Assembly: GCA_038257845.1 (NCBI GenBank) | Contig: JBBSQL010000002.1 | Span: 172,090 to 236,089 of the forward strand | Length of the DNA: 64,000 nucleotides | Direction of reading: 5' to 3' | Origin: JAFDXJ01 sp038257845 | Lineage (GTDB): Bacteria > Bacteroidota > Bacteroidia > Chitinophagales > Chitinophagaceae | Part shown: piece by piece, positions 16,737 through 25,453 of the stretch | How positions within the stretch are numbered: the first letter of the stretch is position 1 | Layout: every line of letters begins with the position of its first letter | Program-made: the position numbers and the translations under genes | The notes under the pieces: model-generated | Told to the model about the DNA's origin: nothing | Databases searched by the model: none | Seen by the model: the letters and a program-made list of their open reading frames with translations, nothing else

Positions 16737-18236
16737 ATGGCAAAAATTCTTTTATTTAATCCACGCAGTGCAATTAAAAAATATAGGATACCAAATTCTA
16801 TCCTGGCAATTGCCGCATCAATAAATTCGATCTATGACTGGGTGATCGTTGATGGGAATTGTGAGCATTATCCACTCGAAAAATTAGTGGCATATTTAGA
16901 TACCGGCGAGTATAAGTATGTAGGATTTACGGTGATGCCCGGCCCGCAAACAAAGCAGGCCATAATTTTTGCTAAAGAAATAAAAAATAAATTTCCGAAA
17001 ATTACAATGATTTGGGGCGGGTACTTTGCTTCAGCCCAATCAACAGTTATTCTTGAATCAGGCTATGTGGACTTTGTAATATCAGGGCCTGGTGATCATG
17101 CATTTCCACAACTCATTGATGCCATTGAAGAAAATAAATCATATCATACTATTCCAAATTTAATTTTTAAAAGCGGGAAGCAAATAATAAAAACGCCAAT
17201 ACAGAAATTATTGGACCAGGATGATTTGCCGCCTCTGCCTTATGACAAACTGGATAAAATTTACCCCATTCATAAATACTTGGGCAAAACTTACCTGGGC
17301 TCAAAAACACTTGCATATCATTCCAGTATTGGTTGCCCTTTTACTTGTTCATTTTGCGCGGTGGTCCCAATTTATAAAGCAAGATGGAAAGCTAAGTCGG
17401 CAGTAAATGTGTATAATGATATAAAAATGATTAAAGAAAAATGGGGCGCCGATGCTATTGAATTTCATGATAATAATTTTTTTGTTTCGGAAAAAAGAGT
17501 GCTTGAATTTTCCAGGCTGATGCAACATGAAAATATGAATTGGTGGGGCGAAGGCAGGATTGATACTATAGATAAATATAAAGATGAAACACTTGCTGCC
17601 ATGCGCACAGCAGGCTGCAGGATGATTTTTTTTGGAGCAGAAACGGGGAATAATGATGTATTAAAGCAAATGGATAAAGGTGGCACACAATCCGCGGAAC
17701 AGATAGAAAAATTTGCGGCCCGGATTATGAAATTTGATATCATACCTGAATATTCTTTTGTACTTGGCCTGCCGGCAGAAAATGAAAAGAAAGTGATGGC
17801 GCAAATAGATTTTGACATTCAATTCATTAAAAAAATAAAGGCGCTCAACCCACAAACAGAAATTATTTTTTATATCTACAGCCCCGTAGCTGTAGAAGGA
17901 ACTGAATTGTATGAGCAGGTAAAGGCTTCAGGTTTTCATTTCCCCGAAACTTTGGAAGAATGGATAAACCCGCATTGGGAAAATTTCGATTTGAGAAAAA
18001 ACCCGCTCACACCCTGGCTTACAAAGGAAATGGTGAATAAGATCAGGAACTTTGAAGTGGTATTAAATGGATATTTTCCAACAATTAGTGATATACGTTT
18101 GAACAGTTTGAAAAGAAAAACCCTGAAGTTGTTTTCCGGCATCAGGTATCAAACTGGTTTTTATCATTTCCCTTATGAAATAAAATTGCTGCACAAAATG
18201 TGGAAATACAGGCAACCAGAAATACAGGGTTTTTAA
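16737..18236 (+). CDS. B12-binding-type radical SAM protein
   Basis: A 499-residue protein with an N-terminal cobalamin-binding-like Rossmann domain (about 1-150) and a radical SAM core carrying the [4Fe-4S] ligands Cys200, Cys204 and Cys207 (CPFTCSFC), followed by a C-terminal extension to 499. The DxHxxG histidine of base-off B12 proteins is not visible, as in many members of this class. Related enzymes methylate unactivated carbons or rearrange rings in lipids and natural products. It faces away from the amidohydrolase operon and lies 17 bp before a methyltransferase gene. Reaction unknown. Confidence 0.87.
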   Translation: MAKILLFNPRSAIKKYRIPNSILAIAASINSIYDWVIVDGNCEHYPLEKLVAYLDTGEYKYVGFTVMPGPQTKQAIIFAKEIKNKFPKITMIWGGYFASAQSTVILESGYVDFVISGPGDHAFPQLIDAIEENKSYHTIPNLIFKSGKQIIKTPIQKLLDQDDLPPLPYDKLDKIYPIHKYLGKTYLGSKTLAYHSSIGCPFTCSFCAVVPIYKARWKAKSAVNVYNDIKMIKEKWGADAIEFHDNNFFVSEKRVLEFSRLMQHENMNWWGEGRIDTIDKYKDETLAAMRTAGCRMIFFGAETGNNDVLKQMDKGGTQSAEQIEKFAARIMKFDIIPEYSFVLGLPAENEKKVMAQIDFDIQFIKKIKALNPQTEIIFYIYSPVAVEGTELYEQVKASGFHFPETLEEWINPHWENFDLRKNPLTPWLTKEMVNKIRNFEVVLNGYFPTISDIRLNSLKRKTLKLFSGIRYQTGFYHFPYEIKLLHKMWKYRQPEIQGF

Positions 18237-18253
18237 TTATATAAATAAACGAT

Positions 18254-19009
18254 ATGCTCCGTGAGTTTTTTGATTTGCCTGTTGACCAACCGGCGCTGGA
18301 GAAATTGCCTGCAACTTCATTTGAAAAATCATATATAGCTTTACGTAAACAAGAACATAGGGTTTATAGCAAAGAAGAAATCGTCAAATTGCCAGTGATC
18401 GCAAAAGCGCATCCGCATTATAAAGAATGGAGAACCAGGGAAAAATCTTTTGCAAAAATTTTGCGATGGCCAGCTTTTAAAAAACAAAATGTATCCATTC
18501 TTGAAATAGGCTGTGGCAATGGCTGGTTGTCAAATGCCCTGGCTTCTAACTTACGCTGTGAGGTAACGGGGCTGGATGTAAACAGGGAAGAATTGAAACA
18601 GGCTACACGTATTTTTTCAAAATCAAATCTTCATTTCAAGTATGGCCACATAGAAGAAAATATTCTTCAAGGAAAAAAATTTGACCTGGTCTTACTTGCA
18701 TCCAGTATTCAGTATTTTTCTTCAGTTGAAAGCCTTGTTCGCGCTTGTATGCGCTGCCTGGATGAAAAGGGCGAGATTCATATTATTGATTCAAATATTT
18801 ACGAATCTAAAAAAATCGCAGAAGCAAGGGATGCCTCTGAAAAGTATTATCAAAAAATTGGTTTCCCTGAAATGAGTGCATTTTATTTTCATCATACCTG
18901 GGAAGATTTTACCAGCTTTAAGCACGTCGTTTTGCAGTATTCTAATGTAAACCAATTTCAGATTTTCAAAAAGAAAAATGTATTCCCCTGGGTGGTTATT
19001 TATAAATAA
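18254..19009 (+). CDS. Class I SAM-dependent methyltransferase
   Basis: A 251-residue methyltransferase with SAM motif EIGCGNG (84-90) after a helical N-terminal region. The motif LGIEENILQGKKFDLVLLASSIQYF-type region (near residue 130-155; FDLVLLASSIQYF) is motif IV/VI of the Methyltransf_11/23 group. It lies between two B12-type radical SAM genes (17 and 41 bp gaps), so these are almost certainly one transcript. Acceptor unknown. Confidence 0.84.
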   Translation: MLREFFDLPVDQPALEKLPATSFEKSYIALRKQEHRVYSKEEIVKLPVIAKAHPHYKEWRTREKSFAKILRWPAFKKQNVSILEIGCGNGWLSNALASNLRCEVTGLDVNREELKQATRIFSKSNLHFKYGHIEENILQGKKFDLVLLASSIQYFSSVESLVRACMRCLDEKGEIHIIDSNIYESKKIAEARDASEKYYQKIGFPEMSAFYFHHTWEDFTSFKHVVLQYSNVNQFQIFKKKNVFPWVVIYK

Positions 19010-19050
19010 TACCTATGATCTTTTAAAATTATATTGTAATTTGTATCACC

Positions 19051-20529
19051 ATGAAAAACTTATTATTTACCCATTCTTATTTTCTACGCCGTGACCCCAA
19101 ACAATGGGCCGGCGGGCAGCCGTATGCCCCTTTGGGGACTATGTATGCTGCAGCTTTCCTGCGTGAAAATGGCTATAACGTTGCAATGTATGATCCCATG
19201 TTTGCGAAAGATACGCAAGACCTGCAACAAGAGATTATAAATCATTGTGCGTCGGTTATAGTGATTTATGATGATGGCTTTAATTATCTCACCAAGATGT
19301 GCCTCACCAATATGCGCTTGGCGGCATTTGAAATGATTCAAATTGCAAAGGAAAATAAATGTTCTGTAATTGTCTGTAGCAGTGATGCCGCAGATCATTA
19401 TGAATTATACCTGCAACAAGGTGCAGATTTTATCATTATTGGAGAAGGAGAAATCACCCTGCTTGAATTACTGAATGATTTGAATGAAGGCGGCCAAGCT
19501 GTTAATGCAATTGCCGGCCTGGCTTTTTTGCAGAATGGTAAAGCTTTGAAAACTTTACCCCGCAGTGTTTTGAAAGATTTGGACAGCCTGCCTTTTCCTG
19601 CCTGGGATTTGATTGATATAGAAATGTATCGGAAAGTCTGGATGAAAAGTACCGGCTATTTCTCTATTAACATGGTTACTACTCGAGGTTGCCCATATAA
19701 GTGTAACTGGTGTGCAAAACCAATTTATGGAAACAGGTACAATTCAAGGTCTCCGGGCAATGTTGTAGCTGAAATAAAATTTTTATTAAACAGGAACCAA
19801 TTCAGCCATATTTGGTTCTGTGATGATATATTTGGCCTGAAGCCCTCGTGGGTAAAGGAGTTCGCAGTATTGCTTCAAAATGCAGGAATTAAAATTTCAT
19901 TTAAAATACAAGCCAGGGCTGACTTGCTGAGTGCTGAAGATTATGTGCAGGCGCTTGCTCAATCAGGTTGTGAGAATGCCTGGATGGGCGCTGAAAGCGG
20001 GTCACAAAAAATATTGGATGCAATGGATAAGGGAATTACAGTGGAACAAATATATACAGCGGCTAAAAATCTCCGCGATAATAATATCAAACCTTCTCTT
20101 TTTATTCAGTTCGGTTACCCGGGTGAAACAAAAACAGACATTCAAAGAACCATTCAAATGATACATGAAATTATGCCGGCTGATATTGGGATTTCTGTTT
20201 CATATCCATTGCCCGGTACAAAGTTTTTTGAAAAAGTAAAAAATGAATTAGGTGGGAAATCTAATTGGAGTGATTCAAATGAAATGGCCATGATGTTCAA
20301 AAATCAATACCCGCCAGCCTTTTATAAGCAATTGCATAGATACGTGCATTTAAGTTTCAGGCATAAAATGGCGCGGAGGGATTTCAAAACAACTACAAGG
20401 AATTTTTATATGGATATAATTCCCAGGGTTAAAAAAGCAATTTCAATTTCCTTGCAGACTATTTTACTTTGGCAGGCACAGCGTAAATTAAATGCGCTTG
20501 AATCAGTAAATCATCAAATGAACGATTGA
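19051..20529 (+). CDS. B12-binding-type radical SAM protein
   Basis: A 492-residue protein of the same architecture as the first radical SAM protein but clearly a distant paralogue. The N-terminal B12-binding-like domain includes the FIIIGEGEITLLEL segment (128-140) typical of this class, and the radical SAM core has CPYKCNWC (Cys214, Cys218, Cys221). SAM-binding GAESGS and the YPLPGTKFFEKV segment follow. The C-terminus (about 420-492) is helical and basic. It lies 7 bp before the next methyltransferase. Likely a C-methylation or other radical modification step in the same pathway. Confidence 0.87.
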   Translation: MKNLLFTHSYFLRRDPKQWAGGQPYAPLGTMYAAAFLRENGYNVAMYDPMFAKDTQDLQQEIINHCASVIVIYDDGFNYLTKMCLTNMRLAAFEMIQIAKENKCSVIVCSSDAADHYELYLQQGADFIIIGEGEITLLELLNDLNEGGQAVNAIAGLAFLQNGKALKTLPRSVLKDLDSLPFPAWDLIDIEMYRKVWMKSTGYFSINMVTTRGCPYKCNWCAKPIYGNRYNSRSPGNVVAEIKFLLNRNQFSHIWFCDDIFGLKPSWVKEFAVLLQNAGIKISFKIQARADLLSAEDYVQALAQSGCENAWMGAESGSQKILDAMDKGITVEQIYTAAKNLRDNNIKPSLFIQFGYPGETKTDIQRTIQMIHEIMPADIGISVSYPLPGTKFFEKVKNELGGKSNWSDSNEMAMMFKNQYPPAFYKQLHRYVHLSFRHKMARRDFKTTTRNFYMDIIPRVKKAISISLQTILLWQAQRKLNALESVNHQMND

Positions 20530-20536
20530 TTTTTTT

Positions 20537-21367
20537 ATGAATAATATGAACAACCCGGCTAAAGAAAATCCTCTGCTTAATGCGGAAAAAGCCTTTGATG
20601 CCCAAGCTGGTGTTTTTGATGATATTTATGGAAAAAACGAGATCATTAATTACAAGCGGGAACGCGTAAGAAATCATATAAACAAGTACCTGGCAAAAAA
20701 TATATCTATTCTTGAAATCAATGCCGGAACAGGAGTGGATGCAGTTTATTTTAGTGGCCTGGGCCATTCAGTACATGCCACTGATATTTCAAAGGAAATG
20801 ATAAAAATCCTGGAGCAAAAAATCATTTCAAATAATTTACAGGACTTAATAACTACAGAGATTTGCTCTTATAATTCCCTTGAAAACCTTGCAGAGAAAG
20901 GGCCTTATGATTGTATATTTTCAAATTTTGGCGGATTAAATTGTTCTGGAGATTTGAATCAGGTCATGCATTCATTTGATAATTTATTGAAGCCCGGTGG
21001 AATTTGTACACTCGTCATAATGCCAAAATATTGTTTGTGGGAAATTTTGCTTTTATTGAAAGGGAATTTTAAAAATGCTTTCCGCCGGTTAAAGCATACA
21101 AATGGCACGCCGGCAAAAATTGGGGAAAATAATTTTTTATGCTGGTATTATTCTAAGAAAGATATAGTACATGCTGCTGGGAAAAAATATCGCCTTGTTG
21201 CAAGTGAAACCCTGTGTTGTTTTGTGCCTCCTTCTTACTTTGAAAATTTTGCAAACAGGTTTCCAATTTTTTTTTCATTTTTAAAAGGCATGGAAAACCG
21301 GCTCAGGAATAAATGGCCATGGAATAATTTCGGAGATTATTTGATCCTTACATTGCGGAAACTTTGA
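20537..21367 (+). CDS. Class I SAM-dependent methyltransferase
   Basis: A 276-residue methyltransferase; the SAM motif reads EINAGTG (60-66), with Asn-Ala in place of the usual Gly-Cys, and the acidic loop is ATDISKEM. The C-terminal part (about 170-276) contains aromatic and hydrophobic stretches that could contact a lipid or large substrate. It is the last gene of the plus-strand radical SAM operon and ends 12 bp from the convergent nucleotidyltransferase gene. Confidence 0.82.
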   Translation: MNNMNNPAKENPLLNAEKAFDAQAGVFDDIYGKNEIINYKRERVRNHINKYLAKNISILEINAGTGVDAVYFSGLGHSVHATDISKEMIKILEQKIISNNLQDLITTEICSYNSLENLAEKGPYDCIFSNFGGLNCSGDLNQVMHSFDNLLKPGGICTLVIMPKYCLWEILLLLKGNFKNAFRRLKHTNGTPAKIGENNFLCWYYSKKDIVHAAGKKYRLVASETLCCFVPPSYFENFANRFPIFFSFLKGMENRLRNKWPWNNFGDYLILTLRKL

Positions 21368-21379
21368 TCATTATTAATT

Positions 21380-22309
21380 TCAGGAATTTATTGATGGCGA
21401 AGTTGTGTATTTATTGATATTATATTCAATCCGGAGTAATATTTTCTCCTGGAAATTTTCAGGACATGGTTTACAAACATGCTTAGCAGCTATATAATTT
21501 CCCAGCCTGAATCCCGTTTTTGTATATTTATTTTTAAGCCACAAATTATGCCACCTGTTTCTATAAAAATGAAAAATCTTTGCCTCCAGGAAATCTCCTA
21601 AACGATTGTTGAACATCCACTCAATCATTTTTCTTAAAAATATTATTTTATTAAATAACGGGGTCTTTTGGCGTTTAAAAAAATTAGGCAGGAATTGCCG
21701 GTACCATTTATTTTCATCCATAAATCTTTCATACACGGATTCACCATATAGTGGCAAAAGGGTAGCTATTTCTGTGGCGGTATAAATATTTTTTTCCTCT
21801 ATCTCCAAAGAATCTTCATCTACAAAATAATTTAAACAAAACCAGTTTCTATATCCAAGCAATGTAGCCGGTTTTAAAAATAAAGTAAAAAAAAATCTGG
21901 AAAGCCATAGCCTGTTTGATTTTGTGATTATAAAAAAGTCTACATCAGATCCTTTATAAGCAAAATCTTTTGAAAGGGACCCGGAAATGCAAATGCATTT
22001 CATGTAAGGGAACCAGCTTAGAAACTGCGCAATTTTTTTTGCTTTTTGAATTTCCGGAATTGCAAGTTTGTTTCCTGCTAATCTTTTTTCCAGGATGAGT
22101 GGGTCGTTTCTTAAAGAATAGAAATCACCAAACAAAAAAATACGCTTTTCAAGGATCAATTCATCTGCAATTATTTTTGCCACTCCAGCCTGTATATTGT
22201 TTGGTGAAAAAAGACTGGCTTCTTCAAGCGTTAATGGATATTGAAATACATCATAATAGCATAAGGCAGCCAGGAACCCATTCCGGGATAGTTGTTTTTC
22301 ATTATCCAT
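21380..22309 (-). CDS. Nucleotidyltransferase-domain protein (pol-beta superfamily)
   Basis: A 309-residue protein. GSLSKDF (110-116) followed by SDVDFF (121-126, metal ligands Asp122 and Asp124) is the pol-beta-type nucleotidyltransferase signature G-S-x(n)-D-x-D. A winged-helix-like N-terminal region (1-95) and a long helical C-terminal region (about 170-309) flank it, which is larger than MNT/HEPN-type toxins or antitoxins. No HEPN partner is adjacent. The gene is convergent with the radical SAM operon. Role unknown; nucleotidylation of a small molecule or protein is inferred from the fold. Confidence 0.78.
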   Translation of the reverse strand: MDNEKQLSRNGFLAALCYYDVFQYPLTLEEASLFSPNNIQAGVAKIIADELILEKRIFLFGDFYSLRNDPLILEKRLAGNKLAIPEIQKAKKIAQFLSWFPYMKCICISGSLSKDFAYKGSDVDFFIITKSNRLWLSRFFFTLFLKPATLLGYRNWFCLNYFVDEDSLEIEEKNIYTATEIATLLPLYGESVYERFMDENKWYRQFLPNFFKRQKTPLFNKIIFLRKMIEWMFNNRLGDFLEAKIFHFYRNRWHNLWLKNKYTKTGFRLGNYIAAKHVCKPCPENFQEKILLRIEYNINKYTTSPSINS

Positions 22310-22325
22310 TTTTTAAATGTACTCC

Positions 22326-22340
22326 AAAACCCGGGGTTTT
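22326..22340. repeat. GC-rich dyad between the LytTR gene and the nucleotidyltransferase
   Basis: AAAACCC (22326-22332) and GGGTTTT (22334-22340) flank a single central G. It sits 17 bp before the nucleotidyltransferase start and downstream of the LytTR regulator end, so it could be a weak minus-strand terminator for the regulator operon or an operator for the next gene. Confidence 0.45.
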
Positions 22341-22404
22341 CAAATAACTATTTACTAATATTTTTAATTAAGCAAAATGTGATACTATTGCTTTATGAGT
22401 AATT

Positions 22405-23130
22405 TTATATGCCAAGCATAAGCTTTATTTTCTGGTATCCTGTCTTACTTACTGGGATTTTTATACCATTAGTGAGTAGTACCAAATGACCGTCTTTTTC
22501 ATAAGGGTCAATTCTTGTGACCATTTGAGTATTTACTAAAAAGGAACGATGAACACGTGCAAACTGGCCGTGCTGCAGGTTTTCCTCGAAATAGGTCATG
22601 GTTTGTTTTTTCAAAAATGAATTGTCTTTCGTTACAATTTTTACATAATCATCTGCAGCTTCCAGGTAAAAGATTTGCGCTAAAGGAATGATACGAATGT
22701 TACCTCCATCTTTCACAACTATTCGATTTGTCTGTGTGGGCAAAGTCATGGTTTGTAAAAAAGATTCTTTTTCTGCAACTGCATTTTGTTGCATGGCTTT
22801 TTGCATCGCTTTATCAAAGCGCACTTTATTAAAAGGTTTCAATAAATAATCTACGGCGTGTGTTTCAAATGCTTTCAGTGCATATTCTTCATAAGCAGTG
22901 GTGAAAATTACCGGCGGTGCATTTTCAACAAGTTCGAGCATTTCAAACCCATTGATCCTTGGCATTTGAATATCAAGAAAAATCAAATCCGGCTGTAATT
23001 CCTGGATAGCTTTTATACCTTCAAAACCATCATTGCATTCTGCTGCGATTTCTACATCGGAATATGATTGTAAATATTCTTTGATTACCGTTCTGGCAAG
23101 TGGTTCGTCATCTATGATAATTATTTTCAT
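22405..23130 (-). CDS. LytTR-type response regulator
   Basis: A 241-residue regulator: receiver domain (1-115) with the acidic pocket Asp7/Asp8, phospho-acceptor Asp53 (LIFLDIQMP) and conserved Lys in LLKPF, then a LytTR DNA-binding domain (about 145-241) with the VHRSFLVN motif. It is phosphorylated by a partner histidine kinase and binds promoter DNA. The start codon overlaps the kinase stop in TAATG, so the pair is translationally coupled. Confidence 0.92.
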   Translation of the reverse strand: MKIIIIDDEPLARTVIKEYLQSYSDVEIAAECNDGFEGIKAIQELQPDLIFLDIQMPRINGFEMLELVENAPPVIFTTAYEEYALKAFETHAVDYLLKPFNKVRFDKAMQKAMQQNAVAEKESFLQTMTLPTQTNRIVVKDGGNIRIIPLAQIFYLEAADDYVKIVTKDNSFLKKQTMTYFEENLQHGQFARVHRSFLVNTQMVTRIDPYEKDGHLVLLTNGIKIPVSKTGYQKIKLMLGI

Positions 23131-24167
23131 TATTGTGGTACAGATATTTTAGTGATAAAAAAGTTACCTGATGCATCGGTCTTCAATAAGTCATGGCGGC
23201 CATATAAAAGCGCCAGTCTCTTTCTCACAGAAGAAAGCCCGAAGCCCGTACCATGTAATGGCAGCGCGGTTTCCGGGTCAAATGGATTTTTAATTGTAAT
23301 GACTAATAGTGCATCTTTTTTTTCTGCTTCCAGTGAAATGCACACTTGTCCAAGTGTATCATACAAACCAAATTTGATTGCATTTTCCATAACTGGTTGG
23401 AGTAGCATATTCGGAATTTTTAATTGAAGTAAATTATCATCTTCAATTAAAATCTTTGTTTCCAGGCGATGGCCGAAACGCACTTTTTCAATATCAAGAT
23501 ACAATTGCAGGTAGTCAATTTCTTCCTTCAATGAATTTAATTGCACATCATCTTTGCGCAGGCTTCCCCGCAAAAAATCTGATAATTGCTGGATCATGCT
23601 GCGCGCATTTTCCGGCTGTGAAATGATCAATGCACTGATTGAATTTAAAGCATTAAATAAAAAATGCGGCTGTAACTGGTTTCGTAAAGTACGTAATTCA
23701 GCATCACGTAATAATTTTTCCGCATCCTGTTTCCGGGAATCTAAAATTGATTTTTCTTTTTCTGAATACCAGGCAAGACTGATCATGGCCATACTGCCAA
23801 TCAGCAGGAATGCAATACTGAAACGCAGTGATGAAGAAAGTTTCAGCATGTGCAGGTATGTTTCATCATCTTGAAAAATAAGCCATAAAATAAATCGCAT
23901 ACTCAATAACCATATAGCGCCAAGCGCAGCACTAACGACAATCACATAGATATATTTTTCCCGGCGCGGTAAATAATACCGCATATTATTACTGATCAAA
24001 AGACATGCGGCAGCTAATAAAATATTACTAACAAGGCTATCTGCAATTGCCTGCGGAAATGCGATCCCAAACCCGTGTAAAACCATCGTGTGTACCACTG
24101 TCCAGTTGATCCACCAGGCGATAAAAACGAGTTTGATTTTAATAGTATAATGTGTGTTTGTTTCCAA
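23130..24167 (-). CDS. LytS-like sensor histidine kinase
   Basis: A 345-residue membrane kinase: four predicted membrane helices (about 12-130), a linker coiled coil, then the His_kinase (LytS/YehU) domain with the phospho-acceptor His168 in QLQPHFLFNALNS and an HATPase-c domain ending with GTGFGLSSVRKRL. There is no periplasmic sensor domain of size, so it probably senses the membrane state or a membrane partner. The upstream DUF4288 gene ends 6 bp before it and a LiaF-like gene comes before that, pointing to envelope stress sensing. Confidence 0.91.
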   Translation of the reverse strand: METNTHYTIKIKLVFIAWWINWTVVHTMVLHGFGIAFPQAIADSLVSNILLAAACLLISNNMRYYLPRREKYIYVIVVSAALGAIWLLSMRFILWLIFQDDETYLHMLKLSSSLRFSIAFLLIGSMAMISLAWYSEKEKSILDSRKQDAEKLLRDAELRTLRNQLQPHFLFNALNSISALIISQPENARSMIQQLSDFLRGSLRKDDVQLNSLKEEIDYLQLYLDIEKVRFGHRLETKILIEDDNLLQLKIPNMLLQPVMENAIKFGLYDTLGQVCISLEAEKKDALLVITIKNPFDPETALPLHGTGFGLSSVRKRLALLYGRHDLLKTDASGNFFITKISVPQ

Positions 24168-24173
24168 AAATAA

Positions 24174-24533
24174 TTAATTGAGTTGTGGTATCTCCTGCAA
24201 ACTGTCTTCCAGGATAGCAGCCGCATATTGATTGATCTTTTTCAAATATAGTTCTGCATTTTCAATTTCATGAACGCGTGAAAATATTTCCGCACCATCT
24301 GAATTGTTGTCCATTTTCACAAGACTCGTAACATCCACAAACTGCCACCGCACGGGCTTTTCAGCCTGGTTAAAAAATGAATCCTGTTCCTGGTGGCCAA
24401 TGCGCCTGGCTTTATGAAATGCATCCAGTTTGTCTTCTGCAGATAGGATGCGGACTTGTTCATCAAACTGTGGAGTATGATTTCCATTTTCGCAAATTAT
24501 ACGATAAATGATGGTGGCAAGATACCAGTTCAT
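24174..24533 (-). CDS. DUF4288 domain protein
   Basis: A 119-residue cytoplasmic protein with no signal peptide or membrane helix. The beginning (MNWYLATIIYRIICENGNHTPQFDEQ) and the central RIGHQEQDSFFNQ segment match the DUF4288 family. Function unknown. It lies between the LiaF-like gene and the histidine kinase on the same strand, so it is probably part of the same stress-response operon. Confidence 0.82.
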   Translation of the reverse strand: MNWYLATIIYRIICENGNHTPQFDEQVRILSAEDKLDAFHKARRIGHQEQDSFFNQAEKPVRWQFVDVTSLVKMDNNSDGAEIFSRVHEIENAELYLKKINQYAAAILEDSLQEIPQLN

Positions 24534-24591
24534 TTTCTTAATTTTTTAAAGTGAACTTAAATTAATACGCGGAACGTGATTGAAAGTTTGT

Positions 24592-25338
24592 TCAATAATT
24601 TAGAATTTCTATACCACCAAACAAAGTGCTGCCTTTTAGCAAAAGTGTTTTATTGCTGTCAATCACATTGGACGAAATATTCCGCTTATCTTCAAAGCCG
24701 CCAAACACCGCGCTCACTTCACTTTTAATATCCCAGTGTGCCGGCACCACTATTTTTGTACCTCCAAAAAGTTGCGAAATATCTATGACAGCCGGCTTTT
24801 GTAAATCTGCCTGCGAAAGATCCAGCTCCGTTCCACCCATCACACAACTTATTGTACCGCCCCTAAAATTTTTAGATACTATCTTTTTTTTTATACTTCC
24901 CATAAACGTATTGTAATCAATGAATTCATTACTATCATCATCTGCATTAGTGGTGAATGGCTCATTGCCCTGCGGTATAGGATCTGAAAAACCACGGTTT
25001 CTAAAACGGTTTGAACACCTTTGTCTTTTGGTAAGATAAAAGAAACCAAATAGAATGAGTGCAACAGGCCAGATAAACTGGTGCAGGTTCCAGCCCGTCA
25101 TATTATCATCAAATAAAAAGATTGCACCCAAAAACACCAGGATGATCCATGCATTATTTCTAAAATTGTTTTGCAACCCGGATAATAGGCCAACTGCAAT
25201 GAGGATCATGGGCCAGTCCCAAAACCATTCTGGAAAAAGTACTCCCATCTGTTTCATAAAAAATAATATTCCCGCGCCGATAATAAATATTCCTGTCCAC
25301 ATTCTTTTTTGAGGAGAGGAATAATTGTTCTTTGACAT
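24592..25338 (-). CDS. LiaF-like membrane protein (cell wall-active antibiotic response family)
   Basis: A 248-residue protein: N-terminal membrane region with about four short helices (12-105, LiaI/DUF5668-like), a charged linker, and a C-terminal LiaF/YvqF-type domain (about 150-248) with repeated GG-T-x-L-x motifs (MGGTELDLS, FGGTKIVVP, FGGFED, FGGIEIL). In Firmicutes LiaF inhibits the LiaRS two-component system. By analogy this protein could modulate the neighbouring LytS/LytTR pair, although that pairing is inference. First gene of the operon. Confidence 0.83.
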   Translation of the reverse strand: MSKNNYSSPQKRMWTGIFIIGAGILFFMKQMGVLFPEWFWDWPMILIAVGLLSGLQNNFRNNAWIILVFLGAIFLFDDNMTGWNLHQFIWPVALILFGFFYLTKRQRCSNRFRNRGFSDPIPQGNEPFTTNADDDSNEFIDYNTFMGSIKKKIVSKNFRGGTISCVMGGTELDLSQADLQKPAVIDISQLFGGTKIVVPAHWDIKSEVSAVFGGFEDKRNISSNVIDSNKTLLLKGSTLFGGIEILNY

Positions 25339-25351
25339 GATTCGTTTTTTA

Positions 25352-25392
25352 GATTGAAATGTAAAAGTATTTTACAAGATCAATCACCACAA
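25352..25392 (-). promoter_or_regulatory. Promoter and nested dyad upstream of the LiaF-like operon
   Basis: On the minus strand, TTG (25392-25390) plus a 20-nt spacer leads to TACTTTTA (25369-25362), one base off TAnnTTTG. This is overlaid by nested inverted repeats: GTAAAA-GTA-TTTTAC (25361-25375) and, outside it, GATTGA (25352-25357) with TCAATC (25380-25385), sharing nearly the same centre. An operator for autoregulation is inferred. Confidence 0.45.
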
Positions 25393-25453
25393 GGGCTTTT
25401 AGGCTATTGATATTATTTCGTCGGTCAATGGCAGGAAAAAATCGGTAAGTAAA

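Noticed and set aside
21380..22309. MNT/HEPN toxin-antitoxin nucleotidyltransferase
   Set aside because: The protein is over 300 residues with long flanking regions, and there is no HEPN partner gene next to it.
22370..22393. AAGCAA / TTGCTT hairpin as a minus-strand terminator for the LytTR gene
   Set aside because: The 6-bp stem is followed by an A-rich, not T-rich, sequence on the minus strand, so it is not a normal terminator.
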